Of a stretch of 64,000 bases of DNA, positions 8,415 to 17,613 are shown piece after piece. The notes beneath the pieces were generated by a model, which was not told the origin of the DNA, did not search any database, and saw only the letters and a list, made by a program, of their open reading frames with translations. Numbering within the stretch: the first letter of the stretch is position 1; the number at the start of each line of letters is the position of its first letter. This stretch comes from Candidatus Nanohaloarchaea archaeon (GTDB taxonomy: Archaea; Nanohalarchaeota; Nanosalinia; Nanosalinales; Nanosalinaceae). A program made the translations under genes and the position numbers. The DNA is taken from contig CP046106.1 of assembly GCA_013343275.1 (NCBI GenBank), positions 372,001 through 436,000 on the forward strand, read 5' to 3'.

Positions 8415-9786
8415 AGAAGAATGGAGGATGCATTCCGAACTGTTCGGAGGCCGTAACTTCGCTCTATTCCCTGTAGTAATATTTGCGGCCTCAGCTTTCC
8501 TGGTAGCGTCTTCCTTTGTAACAGGATTCACAGTAGGTCAGATAGAGTCAGGGATTCTGGCATTGCTCTTCTTCCTCGGACTCAACGTCGGCTCAATAGG
8601 GTTTATCAGCAAGGATAGAGCTGCCAATCTCATAGGAGAGAATAACCTGCTTATATACTCGTCCAGGACACTTCCTATACAGCAGAGAAAGATTGTATCC
8701 ACATTCATACTGAAAGACCTGATCTACTACGCTGGACTGTTTGTAGCACCTCTATCACTGGGGCTTGTTGCTATTAACTACTTTACACCCTACAGCTTTC
8801 TGAGTATTGCTACAGCATGGGTTGCAGGCTCAGGGATGTTTATGCTTGGTGTATCGATCAGCCTGGCCTTTGCATCACTCTACAACCTGGGCAAGGAGTA
8901 CCTGGCAGGATTTACTCTTCCGCTCGCAGCTGTAATCTACTATGCTGATGTAGGCCTTCTGGAGCTTACACCGGTAGCCTTCTTCAACAACCCGGGAATT
9001 GGAAGCTTTATTGCAGGATTCCTACCATTTACAGTTCTCGCTCTCTACAGCGTGGCAATCTTCAAACCTTCACCCGGCAGGAAAAGCCGGACCAGCGATG
9101 CCAAGTTCATCGAGGTAAGAAACTGGCTGGATTTCGATGACACAGGGATAGTAGCCAAGTCAGTACTTCAGTTACTCAGAAGCAGCGGCGGCATAATCAA
9201 AATTTTCTTCTCCTACGGCCTGATCTTCAGTTTCTATGTATTCATGATGAGTCAGATCCCATTCCTGACCGCCGGGACAGCAGCACCAGGCCTTATCGCA
9301 GCACTTATCCTGTCGATCGCATCCCTCTCAACATACAACTGGATTACCTTGAACGACAGGCCTTCCAGCTACCTGAAATTCCCTATAGAGATGCATGAAG
9401 TATTTGACAAAAAGCTAAGCCTGTATCTGGTAGTATCGGTTCCGGTTTCCTGGGTATTCATGGCTGTAAACACCAATCTTTACGGGCCTACAGGAGGGAT
9501 TATCGGAGCACTAAGCCTTCCATCGATCTCGGTATATCTTGTCGGGGTTGCCGCATACCTTTCAGGACTTGAACCTAACGAGATGCTGTTCGGTGCCCGG
9601 AAATTCACTATATTCATGTTCAGCGCTGGCACAGTACTGGTGCCTATGTTTGTAGCAGGGCTGATGTACAGTTACGCTCCAATGGCTATCTCTGTAGGTT
9701 TCCTGCTGTTTTCAATGGTTATGGGGCTTGCAGGATTCCATATTTTCCATGAAGCAGCTCGTAAATGGGAGAGAAAGAACAAGTAA
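8407..9786 (+). CDS. ABC transporter permease subunit
   Basis: 459 residues from ATG 8407, which overlaps the ATPase stop by eight bases; TTG 8371 gives a longer form. At least ten hydrophobic spans. A cytoplasmic loop (FKPSPGRKSRTSDAKFIEVRN) near the middle divides two halves. It should form the membrane part of the exporter with the preceding ATPase. The substrate cannot be judged; ABC-2 type permeases of this size in archaea often export lipids, drugs or peptides. Confidence 0.85.
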   Translation: MIKEEWRMHSELFGGRNFALFPVVIFAASAFLVASSFVTGFTVGQIESGILALLFFLGLNVGSIGFISKDRAANLIGENNLLIYSSRTLPIQQRKIVSTFILKDLIYYAGLFVAPLSLGLVAINYFTPYSFLSIATAWVAGSGMFMLGVSISLAFASLYNLGKEYLAGFTLPLAAVIYYADVGLLELTPVAFFNNPGIGSFIAGFLPFTVLALYSVAIFKPSPGRKSRTSDAKFIEVRNWLDFDDTGIVAKSVLQLLRSSGGIIKIFFSYGLIFSFYVFMMSQIPFLTAGTAAPGLIAALILSIASLSTYNWITLNDRPSSYLKFPIEMHEVFDKKLSLYLVVSVPVSWVFMAVNTNLYGPTGGIIGALSLPSISVYLVGVAAYLSGLEPNEMLFGARKFTIFMFSAGTVLVPMFVAGLMYSYAPMAISVGFLLFSMVMGLAGFHIFHEAARKWERKNK

Positions 9787-9831
9787 AAAATTTGGAGAAG
9801 GCGGGGCCTTTCTTTTCCCTTTAATTTCTTC

Positions 9832-10164
9832 TTATTCATCAAAGTCGTCGAAGTTCTTGAAGGAGTCTACACCGTAGGCCACTGTTGATGCTGCTCTTAC
9901 TTCTGCAGCGATCTGTACCGCATCTGCTACCTCTTCCCTATCTGCACCGTGCCTGATTGCCTTCTTGCTGTGGGCATCGATACAGTAGTCACATTTTATG
10001 GCAGATGCTACGGCCAGCATCATCAACTCCCGTGTCTTATCATCGAAGCTAGTGCTGTCTTCAACCTCATTCTGCCACTCTGTAAACTTCCGGCCTCTCT
10101 CACCGGATGCCTCTTTGTACTCCTTCGCAGCCTCTTTATGGTCATGGTCAATCAGATCTGACAT
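9832..10164 (-). CDS. Carboxymuconolactone decarboxylase / AhpD-like protein
   Basis: 110 residues. The AhpD-like redox motif is CDYCIDAHSKKA (CxxC then His three residues later), within a helix bundle followed by ADREEVADAVQIAAEV. The CxxC suggests thiol peroxidase or alkylhydroperoxidase activity rather than decarboxylation. The acidic N-terminus (SDLIDHDHKEAAKEY) is typical of this genome. The TATA region between this gene and the divergent one is shared. Confidence 0.85.
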   Translation of the reverse strand: MSDLIDHDHKEAAKEYKEASGERGRKFTEWQNEVEDSTSFDDKTRELMMLAVASAIKCDYCIDAHSKKAIRHGADREEVADAVQIAAEVRAASTVAYGVDSFKNFDDFDE

Positions 10165-10220
10165 ACCTGAGATTTCGAATTGCCTGAATATTAAACCATT
10201 TGCCGACTAAAAGCAAGACA

Positions 10221-10853
10221 ATGGTGGAAAATTCAGACATAGAGAAATACTTTCTCCAGATACTGCCCGAAATCTTCCCTAGCGACGAATGCAGAGCTCT
10301 CCTGACACTGATAGCTGGCGAAAGGCCCGGCGTACTCCTGATGAGCGTGCAAGAAGAGGACGAAAAAGTAGTGGAGAACTTCTGCAACGATTTCAATCTT
10401 GAACTACGGTTTATGGGGGAGAGAAATGAGTTGTTTGAGCCAGGAGCGTTCATAGCTCATGAGGAAGACAGGTTCTCAGTCCTTGAGGAGAGTCACGGCA
10501 AGTTTTACACCTGTTCGGATGAAGCCGTTGGGAAGTTCCTCGGATATCCGGAGGATGCCATCAAGTTCTACTCCAGTACTGAGGAAGACGAGATTCCAGG
10601 CCAGAAATTCAGAGAGAAGGTTAAAGGACTCTTTGAAAGAGATGTACTGGACGAGGAGGATTTAAAGCACCTTCAGCTCGTTGACTACGTGCCAAGACCC
10701 GAGAAAGAGAATATTATTGAAGCTGTTAAGAGAGGGAAGAAAAAGGAGAAAAGCCTCAGGCAGTTCGACGAGAGAAGAGAAACCCGTGTCGCCGAAATCT
10801 ACCTCAGGGAGCTGTACGAAAGGTTCGATGTCGAGGAATTCCTATCCTCCTAA
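10221..10853 (+). CDS. Hypothetical protein
   Basis: 210 residues from ATG 10221 (MVENSDIEKY). Mixed alpha/beta and acidic, with three cysteines spread out and no clear metal motif. The central part (HGKFYTCSDEAVGKFLGYP) resembles a small globular domain, and the C-terminal half has a basic stretch KRGKKKEKSLRQ then a Tyr/Leu-rich helix. It overlaps the convergent beta-propeller gene by four bases. No family recognised. Confidence 0.65.
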   Translation: MVENSDIEKYFLQILPEIFPSDECRALLTLIAGERPGVLLMSVQEEDEKVVENFCNDFNLELRFMGERNELFEPGAFIAHEEDRFSVLEESHGKFYTCSDEAVGKFLGYPEDAIKFYSSTEEDEIPGQKFREKVKGLFERDVLDEEDLKHLQLVDYVPRPEKENIIEAVKRGKKKEKSLRQFDERRETRVAEIYLRELYERFDVEEFLSS

Positions 10854-12697
10854 CGCTTGAGCACCGGTTCCGGAAGATAAACTCTTCTATCCCCTGAGCT
10901 GAGACTTACTTCTTTGACTGTTTCCCAGCTCGTCTCATTGATTGCTACTGCCTTACTGCTAGAGAATACATACATGGTGTCGCCAATGTAAGTTGCTCTC
11001 TTCGGATTCTCTAACTCTACCTTCTTGATCTCTTCAAGCCCGTCACTGTAGCTGTAGATGTAGCCACCATCGGATGCCGGGAGGAAGAATGCCTTGTGTC
11101 TCCTGTCGATCATGAAGGCATGATGGTTGTTGAGTGCTGCAGAGTAGCTCTCGTTCAGCGATTTACTGGCCGATATCTCGGGACTTTCTCCTGAGACATC
11201 GAATACAGTCAGTTTGACAGAGCCGTTCTGCCTTCCAACACCTAGGATTCTGTCCTCTGAAAGAGGATGCAGATAGGAGGAGTATCCTTCCAGCTTCAGC
11301 TTACCCTCGAGAACGGGTTGATCTCCCGAGAGATCGATTACGTGGAAAGGATCAGTCCTCCGGTACGTCACTACATAGGCCTTATTATCGATAAAACGTG
11401 CAGAGTAAACCCTCTGCTTTAATCCCATACCTTTCAGAGATGATTTAACTTCAAGATCGCTGTTGAGTACGTAGAGATCGTTCTCAGATACCGCATCAAA
11501 CCTCCAGGAATCTCCTACCGTAGTTACAATCCTGAACTCTTCTCCCTGCTCATCCATCGAGAACTGATCATTGACTTCTCCAGGAACGCTACCTTCAGCC
11601 TCCAGCTTCAAATTGTCGAGTCCAAACCTGGCGATCGAGGTATTTACCAGCTTTCTCTTGCGTTCATCAGTGTAGTTTCCGAAAGCGTTCTCGAACTCTT
11701 TCTCAAACTGTTTTCTCTCGCTCTCCGAAAGCTGGGAGCGGTAATCCCTGAGAGTGGCCTGAATCTCGGCCTCAAGCGCTTGTTGAGATAGATCATAGCT
11801 GAAAACATCCTGGAGATGATTCCTGGCCTGGCTGTCAAGCATTTCAAGACCTTCTGCCTTCAGGAAGTCGACTGTGACCTGTGTCTCATCAGCTGAGCGG
11901 GAGTAAGTCAGGTAGATGTTATCTTTCGACATGTAGACCTCTGTATTTGAAGGGGAGCCTAGGAAGGCCTTCCTGGACTCTACTTTTCCATCTCGGGAAA
12001 TCTTCATCAGCACATAGGTTGAATCTACTTCTCCATCAGGACCGGGGTAGTAGATGCTGGTACAGGGGACTGCAATTTTGGAAGTAGTGAGAGGTTCTAC
12101 AGGACAGCTACTGGAAAGGCCTTTCCTGAGAACTACATAGAGAGAACCGTTGTACCTTCTGGCATCTTCCACCCAGGAGTTGTTGAGGCCGTAGCTCCAT
12201 ACTTCTTCATAACTTTCTGTATCGTAGGCCGTAATATTGCTGTTTCCGAGGAAGATGAGAGTATCGTTGGATAGCACCATTCTTCCTCTGGCCGAGAGGT
12301 TTCTCTCCGCAGTGAAGTTCTCCGGAGGCCTTGCATCGAAGACCGTTGCGTTAGATCCCCAGTAATTATCGGAGGAATAGAATATTTCCTCGCCGTTATT
12401 CTTCAGTATGTCCGGTTCCTGCACCCCGGTAACCTGATTGTTAGTGCTGGCGTACCGTGTACCGGAAGATCCTGCTGAAGCATCCGGTACGGTGGCTTTT
12501 GACTGCTCTAGAGAATATCCATTAAGTGAAGAAGTTGTATCGGAGGTGTGAGCGCTGACGTACTCGGCAAACTGCTGTTCCGAGCTAAAACTATTGAACT
12601 GGCCTGTACGGGTTTCAGAGCTGTTTAAAGCATTGAAAGATACTCCGGCTGCGAGCAAAAGTGTTAGAGATGCGATTACAAAGTATTCTCTTCTCAT
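10850..12697 (-). CDS. Secreted C-terminal beta-propeller protein
   Basis: 615 residues. A signal peptide or anchor is at the start (YFVIASLTLLLAAGVSFNAL). After a Ser/Thr-rich linker comes the family marker TNNQVTGVQEPDILKNNG, then repeated propeller blades (for example RIVTTVGDSWRFDAVSENDL, KAYVVTYRRTDPFHVIDL, YIGDTMYVFSSSKAVAI). This is the archaeal secreted beta-propeller family (COG4880). A central helical insertion (residues about 285-355) is charged. Likely extracellular; ligand unknown. TATA TATATTTAACC about 28 bases upstream. Confidence 0.85.
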   Translation of the reverse strand: MRREYFVIASLTLLLAAGVSFNALNSSETRTGQFNSFSSEQQFAEYVSAHTSDTTSSLNGYSLEQSKATVPDASAGSSGTRYASTNNQVTGVQEPDILKNNGEEIFYSSDNYWGSNATVFDARPPENFTAERNLSARGRMVLSNDTLIFLGNSNITAYDTESYEEVWSYGLNNSWVEDARRYNGSLYVVLRKGLSSSCPVEPLTTSKIAVPCTSIYYPGPDGEVDSTYVLMKISRDGKVESRKAFLGSPSNTEVYMSKDNIYLTYSRSADETQVTVDFLKAEGLEMLDSQARNHLQDVFSYDLSQQALEAEIQATLRDYRSQLSESERKQFEKEFENAFGNYTDERKRKLVNTSIARFGLDNLKLEAEGSVPGEVNDQFSMDEQGEEFRIVTTVGDSWRFDAVSENDLYVLNSDLEVKSSLKGMGLKQRVYSARFIDNKAYVVTYRRTDPFHVIDLSGDQPVLEGKLKLEGYSSYLHPLSEDRILGVGRQNGSVKLTVFDVSGESPEISASKSLNESYSAALNNHHAFMIDRRHKAFFLPASDGGYIYSYSDGLEEIKKVELENPKRATYIGDTMYVFSSSKAVAINETSWETVKEVSLSSGDRRVYLPEPVLKR

Positions 12698-12820
12698 GGA
12701 TAATCTGTTCTCTACGACAGGTTAAATATAGAGGTGTAAACGTTCGGATCATATCGAATAGCCTGAGGGCTTAAGCCTTTGAATCCGAAATTTTTTAAAG
12801 CTCAGAGCTTAAACTCGGTT

Positions 12821-13366
12821 GTGCCAGAAGAACATCAGGAGGAAGACTATGTCTGGATCGGAAACAACGGCGAAACCAATCCTATAGAACGTATTCAATC
12901 CGGAGAACTGAACGAAGGTAATTTCTACACCCGAACCGCAAATGCAAAGTTCAGACCCCTGGATACCGCACATGGAAACTACTTGACAACAGTAGAGGAC
13001 CACTGGCCTGATACCAACGACGTTCTAGCAGTTAACCCAGAAGTACTGGTGCCTTACCTGGAAGAAGGCTATGCAGCACAGGTACCGAAGGAAATTGATG
13101 CATGGGTACGGTCAGAGGAAGGAGGTTTCTCAACCACACTCAGGTTCGATCCAGAGTTTTACGAAAATCCTATGGAGTACGATATAATACTTGGATCAAC
13201 TCCTGCACCCGGACCTCAAACAAGCGAAACACAGAAACAGTTCCGGGAAAAGCTGAAAGGCCAGACGGTCAGAGTAACACCTGTCAAAAACGAGTCTGAG
13301 GCCATATTCCAGAAAATCGCATCGATAGACGATGTAGAACAGACACTAGAACCTCAGGCAAAATAG
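12821..13366 (+). CDS. Hypothetical protein
   Basis: 181 residues from GTG 12821 (VPEEHQEEDYVWIG); the A/T-rich AAATTTTTTAAAG about 30 bases before supports this leaderless start over TTG 12779. Acidic, beta-rich, with three Trp in the first half (YVWIGNNGE, DHWPDTND, AWVRSEEGG). The TPAPGPQTSETQ stretch is a linker before a short C-terminal domain. No family recognised. Confidence 0.6.
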   Translation: MPEEHQEEDYVWIGNNGETNPIERIQSGELNEGNFYTRTANAKFRPLDTAHGNYLTTVEDHWPDTNDVLAVNPEVLVPYLEEGYAAQVPKEIDAWVRSEEGGFSTTLRFDPEFYENPMEYDIILGSTPAPGPQTSETQKQFREKLKGQTVRVTPVKNESEAIFQKIASIDDVEQTLEPQAK

Positions 13367-13371
13367 ACTAT

Positions 13372-13761
13372 CTAAGCAGATTCAGCACAGTGCTCACAGC
13401 AGAAAATTTCCCCGTCCTCCTCGTAACCGCCGCTGTAGATCTCACAGCCGCAGTTTTCACACTCTTCCACCTGGTCAAGTACTGAGGCCTCTATTACTTC
13501 GCCGAATGATTCGACTTTTTCAGATGCGAAATCCTCTCCTTCCTCTGTCAGAGAATAAACTTTCTTTCTGCCGTCTTTCCGTTCCTCAACTAGGTTGTTG
13601 TCAACTAATTTTGACAGAAAAGGGTATATGTGAGAACTTGAAGGCCTGTTGCCTGTTAACTCCTCTATACGATCCATTAACTCATATCCGTGCCTCTCGT
13701 CGCTTTTCAGGAGAAGTACTGTGTACAGGCGGTTGACATTTGAGAGATTTATCTCGGTCAT
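13372..13761 (-). CDS. PadR-type repressor with Cys-rich metal-binding tail (copy 1)
   Basis: 129 residues. Residues 1-85 are a PadR winged helix (NRLYTVLLLKSDERHGYEL ... SSSHIYPFLSKLV ... KKVYSLTEEGEDF). Residues about 100-126 form a Cys-rich tail: C-x2-C-x-C, then the stretch EIYSGGYEEDG, then C-C-x2-C. This layout resembles TRASH/YHS metal-sensing domains. A second copy at 22006 keeps the same tail. The gene is divergent from the hydrolase, and a palindrome (13795-13811) lies just upstream of its TATA box. Likely role: metal-responsive, probably copper, repressor of the region; the metal is inferred from neighbours. It contains two AGGCCT hexamers, like the native genes. Confidence 0.85.
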   Translation of the reverse strand: MTEINLSNVNRLYTVLLLKSDERHGYELMDRIEELTGNRPSSSHIYPFLSKLVDNNLVEERKDGRKKVYSLTEEGEDFASEKVESFGEVIEASVLDQVEECENCGCEIYSGGYEEDGEIFCCEHCAESA

Positions 13762-13794
13762 ATAGTTTGGCTATTGTGAAAAAGATATAAAATT

Positions 13795-13811
13795 GTATCA
13801 TATTTTGATAC
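13795..13811. promoter_or_regulatory. Palindromic operator, site 1 (GTATCA-N5-TGATAC)
   Basis: Perfect inverted repeat between the divergent PadR gene and the broken hydrolase. It lies 34 bases before the PadR start, next to the TATA box TTTTATATC, and 5 bases before the hydrolase GTG. Five matching sites occur downstream in the window. Confidence 0.7.
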
Positions 13812-13815
13812 TTCT

Positions 13816-14641
13816 GTGAAAAAGTTCGAAGATATACGTAAAGAGCTTCCTGAACCAAAAATGGTAGAGATAGAGGAGGATTACTTTCTCGAAACGCTAT
13901 CGGGAGAGAGATTCCTCCTGCATCATCTTTGTTCACGGGGGCGGAGGAAACCTATGGAACTCTTACCGACAGTTTGACTGGTTTAAAGAGAAATACACTC
14001 TGATCTCTTACAACCTCTCGGGCTATGGTAGGTCCTCTTATCGTGAAGATCAAAGTCTGGAGAATCATGTTGAAGACCTCAGAAAACTCATAGAAAAATA
14101 TGGTATTAGGGACGTGGTTGTTCATGGACACAGTTACGGTACTGAGATCGCCCTCGAGTACGCAAAAGAGTATAGTCCGGAGGGCCTCGTTATCACTGGC
14201 GGCGGAGCATTCGACCTAACTCCGGAATGGGAGAAACCATTACTAAAGACCTTACTAGCACTAAGATTCTATAAAATACCTTCAAATACATGGCTGATGA
14301 AAAAACTGGCCTCAAAGGCCTTACACCCAGATACATCTGAGGAAAGAGTTCTTGACTTCCTCAAATCAAATCCTATGCCTCACCGAAGATCTGCATGGGA
14401 AACCGTGATCAAGTCTTTCTGGAGTTACGATGCCGAAAACCTCCACGAAATAAACTGTCCTACAGCTGTAATACATGGTCCAGAGGACGGAATAGTGCCC
14501 ATAGAGTCTGCCCGAAGAACAGCGGATAAACTCTCAGACTCCGAATTCCACGAGATCTCAAAGACAGGTCACGTACCGATGGCTGAAAGACCTGAGCATT
14601 ATAACCAGATTCTGGAGAAGTTTGTAGACGACCATCTGTGA
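13816..14641 (+). pseudogene. Alpha/beta hydrolase with a frameshift
   Basis: The N-terminal part reads in one frame from GTG 13816 (EEDYFLETLSGERFLLHH), then the family motif continues in the next frame from about 13925: IIFVHGGGGNLWNSY (oxyanion loop), YNLSGYGRSS, VVVHGHSYGTEIA (nucleophile Ser elbow), HGPEDGIVP (acid) and TGHVPMAERP (catalytic His). The complete set of motifs shows this was a working hydrolase; one extra base (or two missing) near 13905-13930 breaks it. Translation could restart at GTG 14114, but this would omit the HGGG oxyanion motif. A sequencing or assembly error is a fair alternative. The stop overlaps the next frame as GTGA. Confidence 0.7.
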
Positions 14642-14660
14642 AATCCAGAAATTATAAAAC

Positions 14661-14679
14661 TATATCATATACTGATATA
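14661..14679. promoter_or_regulatory. Palindromic operator, site 2 (TATATCA-N5-TGATATA)
   Basis: A 19-base inverted repeat placed between the TATA box ATTATAAAAC (14651-14660) and the GTG start at 14683 of the permease. A bound repressor here would cover the transcription start. Confidence 0.72.
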
Positions 14680-14682
14680 AAC

Positions 14683-15960
14683 GTGGAGAGATACGAGCAC
14701 CTCACAATATTCACTATAGCAGTACTCGCAGTACTGTCCGGAGTACTTACAACTTCAAGGCCTCTACTAGACTTCCTCGTAGCAAACGGATTAGATGCAG
14801 CACATACAGCATTCTACATGGGCTGGATCACGTGGTGGGCCCTGGTACTCGGATTCTCTATCGCAGGAGCAGTAGAGGCCTGGGTACCGAAATCCAAGAT
14901 CTCGGAGAAGCTTGAAGGAGAAGGCCTCAAATCTCTAGGCCTGGCGACATTCTTCGGATTTGTATCGTCTTCCTGTTCCTACAGCGCTATCGCTACCGCT
15001 AAAAACCTGTTCAAGAAAGGGGCTTCCGCAGGTTCAAGCCTTGGCGCCTTCATGTTCGCATCAACAAATCTTGTTATCGAGATCGGAGTTGTAATATACA
15101 TACTACTTGGATGGCAGTTTTTAGTCGCAGACTTCATCGGAGGCCTCGTTTTGATAGGCCTCATGGCTGTAACCTTCCGCTACCTGGTACCTGATGAAGT
15201 TATCGAGAAGGCGAGAGAAAATGCGAACTCTGGAACTGAGAAAGTTACTGATCCGGTCTGCGGCATGGATGTAGATCCTGAGGAAGCTGATTACAGCGAG
15301 GAAGTCAACGGCGAGAAGTTTTACTTCTGTTCAAAGAGCTGCAAGGAAAGCTTCGACCCTGAAGATGTGAACGTTGGGGTCTGGGAGAACATGACCTCTC
15401 TGAAGGGCTGGAAGAAACTCGCTGACAAACAGTGGAAAGAATGGGGAATGCTTTACGAAGACATAATCGTAGGATTCATCCTCGCCGGAATCATCGGGTC
15501 TTTCGTCCCACAATCTGTCTGGACTTCGCTTCTAGGAGGCCAGTTCCTGGGCCTTCCTGCATTCGTTGTCTGGTCTGCAATAGTCGGCACAGTCATCGGC
15601 ATAGCAACATTTGTCTGCTCTGTAGGAAACGTACCGTTTGGCGCCGTCTTATGGAGCAAGGGATTCCCGTTCGGATCTATCCTGTCATACATCTATGCAG
15701 ATCTTATAGTGCCGCCGATCATGGATGCGTACAAGGATTATTATGGTAAGAAGTTTGCTGCAATCCTTTCAGCGATGATATTCGTCGCAGCAGTGATAGT
15801 AGGAGTCCTTGTACACTTCCTGTTCCTTGCGACAGGATTCCTGCCAGATCCAGCAACAGCAAAAATTGTAGAGGAAAATATAAAGTGGAACTACAAGGCC
15901 TGGCTCAACATCATATTCACAGCAGCATTCATAGGTCTTTACTGGCTTCACAGGGACTAG
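14683..15960 (+). CDS. Permease (COG0701/DUF318) with an internal YHS metal-binding domain
   Basis: 425 residues from GTG 14683; the in-frame GTG at 14638 would place the operator inside the coding region, so the later leaderless start is preferred. Two membrane halves, each with four or so spans, carry permease motifs (FFGFVSSSCSYSAIATA and ATFVCSVGNVPFGAVLW). Between them, at residues about 188-232, sits a YHS domain: DPVCGMDVDPEEA ... FYFCSKSCKESF. COG0701 permeases include arsenic and other metal or metalloid exporters; YHS domains bind copper or related metals. The site-2 operator links it to the PadR sensors. Likely a metal efflux permease; substrate inferred. Confidence 0.85.
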   Translation: MERYEHLTIFTIAVLAVLSGVLTTSRPLLDFLVANGLDAAHTAFYMGWITWWALVLGFSIAGAVEAWVPKSKISEKLEGEGLKSLGLATFFGFVSSSCSYSAIATAKNLFKKGASAGSSLGAFMFASTNLVIEIGVVIYILLGWQFLVADFIGGLVLIGLMAVTFRYLVPDEVIEKARENANSGTEKVTDPVCGMDVDPEEADYSEEVNGEKFYFCSKSCKESFDPEDVNVGVWENMTSLKGWKKLADKQWKEWGMLYEDIIVGFILAGIIGSFVPQSVWTSLLGGQFLGLPAFVVWSAIVGTVIGIATFVCSVGNVPFGAVLWSKGFPFGSILSYIYADLIVPPIMDAYKDYYGKKFAAILSAMIFVAAVIVGVLVHFLFLATGFLPDPATAKIVEENIKWNYKAWLNIIFTAAFIGLYWLHRD

Positions 15961-16138
15961 CCAGCTGTTGCCATGTATCTAACTCAACCTATGGCCTCCA
16001 GAAAATATGTTTTCCCCTTTCTGAGATTGGAATGCTGACTTCCAAATCTTACAAAGCGGATGGCGACCTCCGAAAGGTTGTATCTGTCTGTATAGGCATA
16101 CAGTCTTTTATTCTATTTAACAAGAAAAGGAGGAAGTA

Positions 16139-16157
16139 GGAAGCTATGTTAGCTTCC
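16139..16157. other. Perfect hairpin in a 360-base intergenic region
   Basis: GGAAGCTA-TGT-TAGCTTCC, eight base pairs. It sits in the 15961-16320 gap between convergent genes, where no credible gene was seen. A terminator for the permease is one option; the gap also marks the left edge of the segment poor in AGGCCT. Confidence 0.45.
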
Positions 16158-16320
16158 CGATTGTTTCTTTCCAGGCCTTGGTTCTGTGAACCCAGGGCAG
16201 AGCAGACAGCATAAAAAATAACGAAAAACTAAAACAGGACTTCAACATCCAGACAGTTACGCTCCAGATAGAGAAAGATCAACAAAACCAGGGAGAAATA
16301 ACTCACTGACGAGGAACTTC

Positions 16321-17184
16321 TTAAATTCCTACGATAAGTCTCAGTAGAACCCTTAGTCCTGTCGCCAGACCGACCACGGTTAAGGCTAGTATCAATACGG
16401 CTTCAGTTATCTCGTCTTCATCTCCATCTTTGAGTACATATAGAACTGCTGCCAGTAAACCTGTTTTGACCAGCAGTATTCCAGGGGCTCCGAACAACTG
16501 TGTTGAGAACTGGGCCAGTAACTGTTTCTGCACATAGCCTTGAGAAACACTTACCATGCTGACTGCTCCGCCGAAGAACTGGCTGAAAGCTATAAGGTAG
16601 TAAGGAGCTTCGCCGAAGTCCGTATCCCTGTGAAGCCAGTAGAAACCCGTTAGCATAGCTCCCGGAATCAGAATGGATATAACCAGGAGGCTCCAGTTGA
16701 TTCCGAACTGGAACAACAGGTAGAAGGTGTAGAGAGCTACGGGCGTCAGGAATAGTGTTCCGATCTCGGCCAGTGACCGATCCCTGTCTTTACCATGTTT
16801 TTTTGAAATCCTGATCGCTCCAACGAACGAGATAACGTAGATTCCTGCGATTACGAAGTAAATCACAGGTGTTATCAGGAACGGCCTGAGGGAGAATACG
16901 ATGGCGCCGGTATCTTCGATGAACCGGAGCATACCACCCATCAGTATGAAAGGTACAGAGGCCACAACGGTTTCCGGTGTGAAGCGGATGTTTCTCCGGT
17001 CGAACTCCCTGTAAATAAGGTATCCAAAAAGTGCTGCGAGTATCCCCCATGCTGCGGTGTTGAAAATATTGTAGCCAGTTTGAGCAGTTACTCCGTTCCA
17101 GACGGCTGTCTCGGCGTTCTTTGCATCTGCAATTATAGGTCCTGCGATATACTTCCAGAGGAAGTTGAGAATTTTCTCTATCAA
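16321..17184 (-). CDS. DUF63 family membrane protein
   Basis: 287 residues with about seven to eight membrane spans. Haloarchaeal DUF63 features are visible: GPIIADAKN near the start, FILMGGMLRFIEDTGAI and AHQFFGG-like AFSQFFGGAVSMVS. Function is unknown. Last gene of the DoxX-DsbA operon (16321-20332) and begins directly after the stop of the MauE-like gene (next base), consistent with translational coupling. Its place here suggests an envelope or redox role; this is inference. Confidence 0.82.
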   Translation of the reverse strand: MIEKILNFLWKYIAGPIIADAKNAETAVWNGVTAQTGYNIFNTAAWGILAALFGYLIYREFDRRNIRFTPETVVASVPFILMGGMLRFIEDTGAIVFSLRPFLITPVIYFVIAGIYVISFVGAIRISKKHGKDRDRSLAEIGTLFLTPVALYTFYLLFQFGINWSLLVISILIPGAMLTGFYWLHRDTDFGEAPYYLIAFSQFFGGAVSMVSVSQGYVQKQLLAQFSTQLFGAPGILLVKTGLLAAVLYVLKDGDEDEITEAVLILALTVVGLATGLRVLLRLIVGI

Positions 17185-17613
17185 CTATATCACCACTTGT
17201 AGAAGCATGTATAGAACCGCCAGCAACATGCCTAGATCTAAGAGAATGTGTTCCCATGAGAGCTTGAGTTCAACTGCTGTACCCATACACCCACAGTTAG
17301 GTCTGTCTGGATTCTCCTTCATTTCGTATAGTTGTGCGGCTATGAATATGATGAGGCTCAGAGATATGAAAATAAGAGCGATCTCTGGCAAAATCCAGAC
17401 TAATAGCATAGCTCCGGAGATTACTTCGACTATAGGCAACAGATAAGCCATATATCTAGAGACTTCCTCGAATCTATCCGGGACTATAGCATAGGATGAC
17501 GCTATACCAGCAAAACCTTTCAGGTCGGGGAGCTTGAGTATACCTGATAAAATCAGATAGCCGCCTATAAGAACTCTTAGAGCTAGAATTAGCGGTGTCG
17601 AGTGCATGACCAT
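17185..17613 (-). CDS. MauE/DoxX-like membrane protein
   Basis: 142 residues, four spans. RVLIGGYLILSGILKLPD is the start of the MauE/DoxX fold, and LLPIVEVISGAMLLVW follows the family pattern. Unusually it has a loop NPDRPNCGCMGTAVE with a CxC pair, as in MauE proteins linked to disulphide formation. The start ATG 17613 overlaps the upstream stop (TGATG). With DsbA proteins in the same operon it may pass electrons to or from the quinone pool. Confidence 0.82.
   Translation of the reverse strand: MVMHSTPLILALRVLIGGYLILSGILKLPDLKGFAGIASSYAIVPDRFEEVSRYMAYLLPIVEVISGAMLLVWILPEIALIFISLSLIIFIAAQLYEMKENPDRPNCGCMGTAVELKLSWEHILLDLGMLLAVLYMLLQVVI

Noticed and set aside
14638-14682. GTG 14638 as permease start
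   Set aside because: It would place the TATA box and operator inside the coding sequence; a leaderless GTG at 14683 fits the spacing seen at the other regulated genes.
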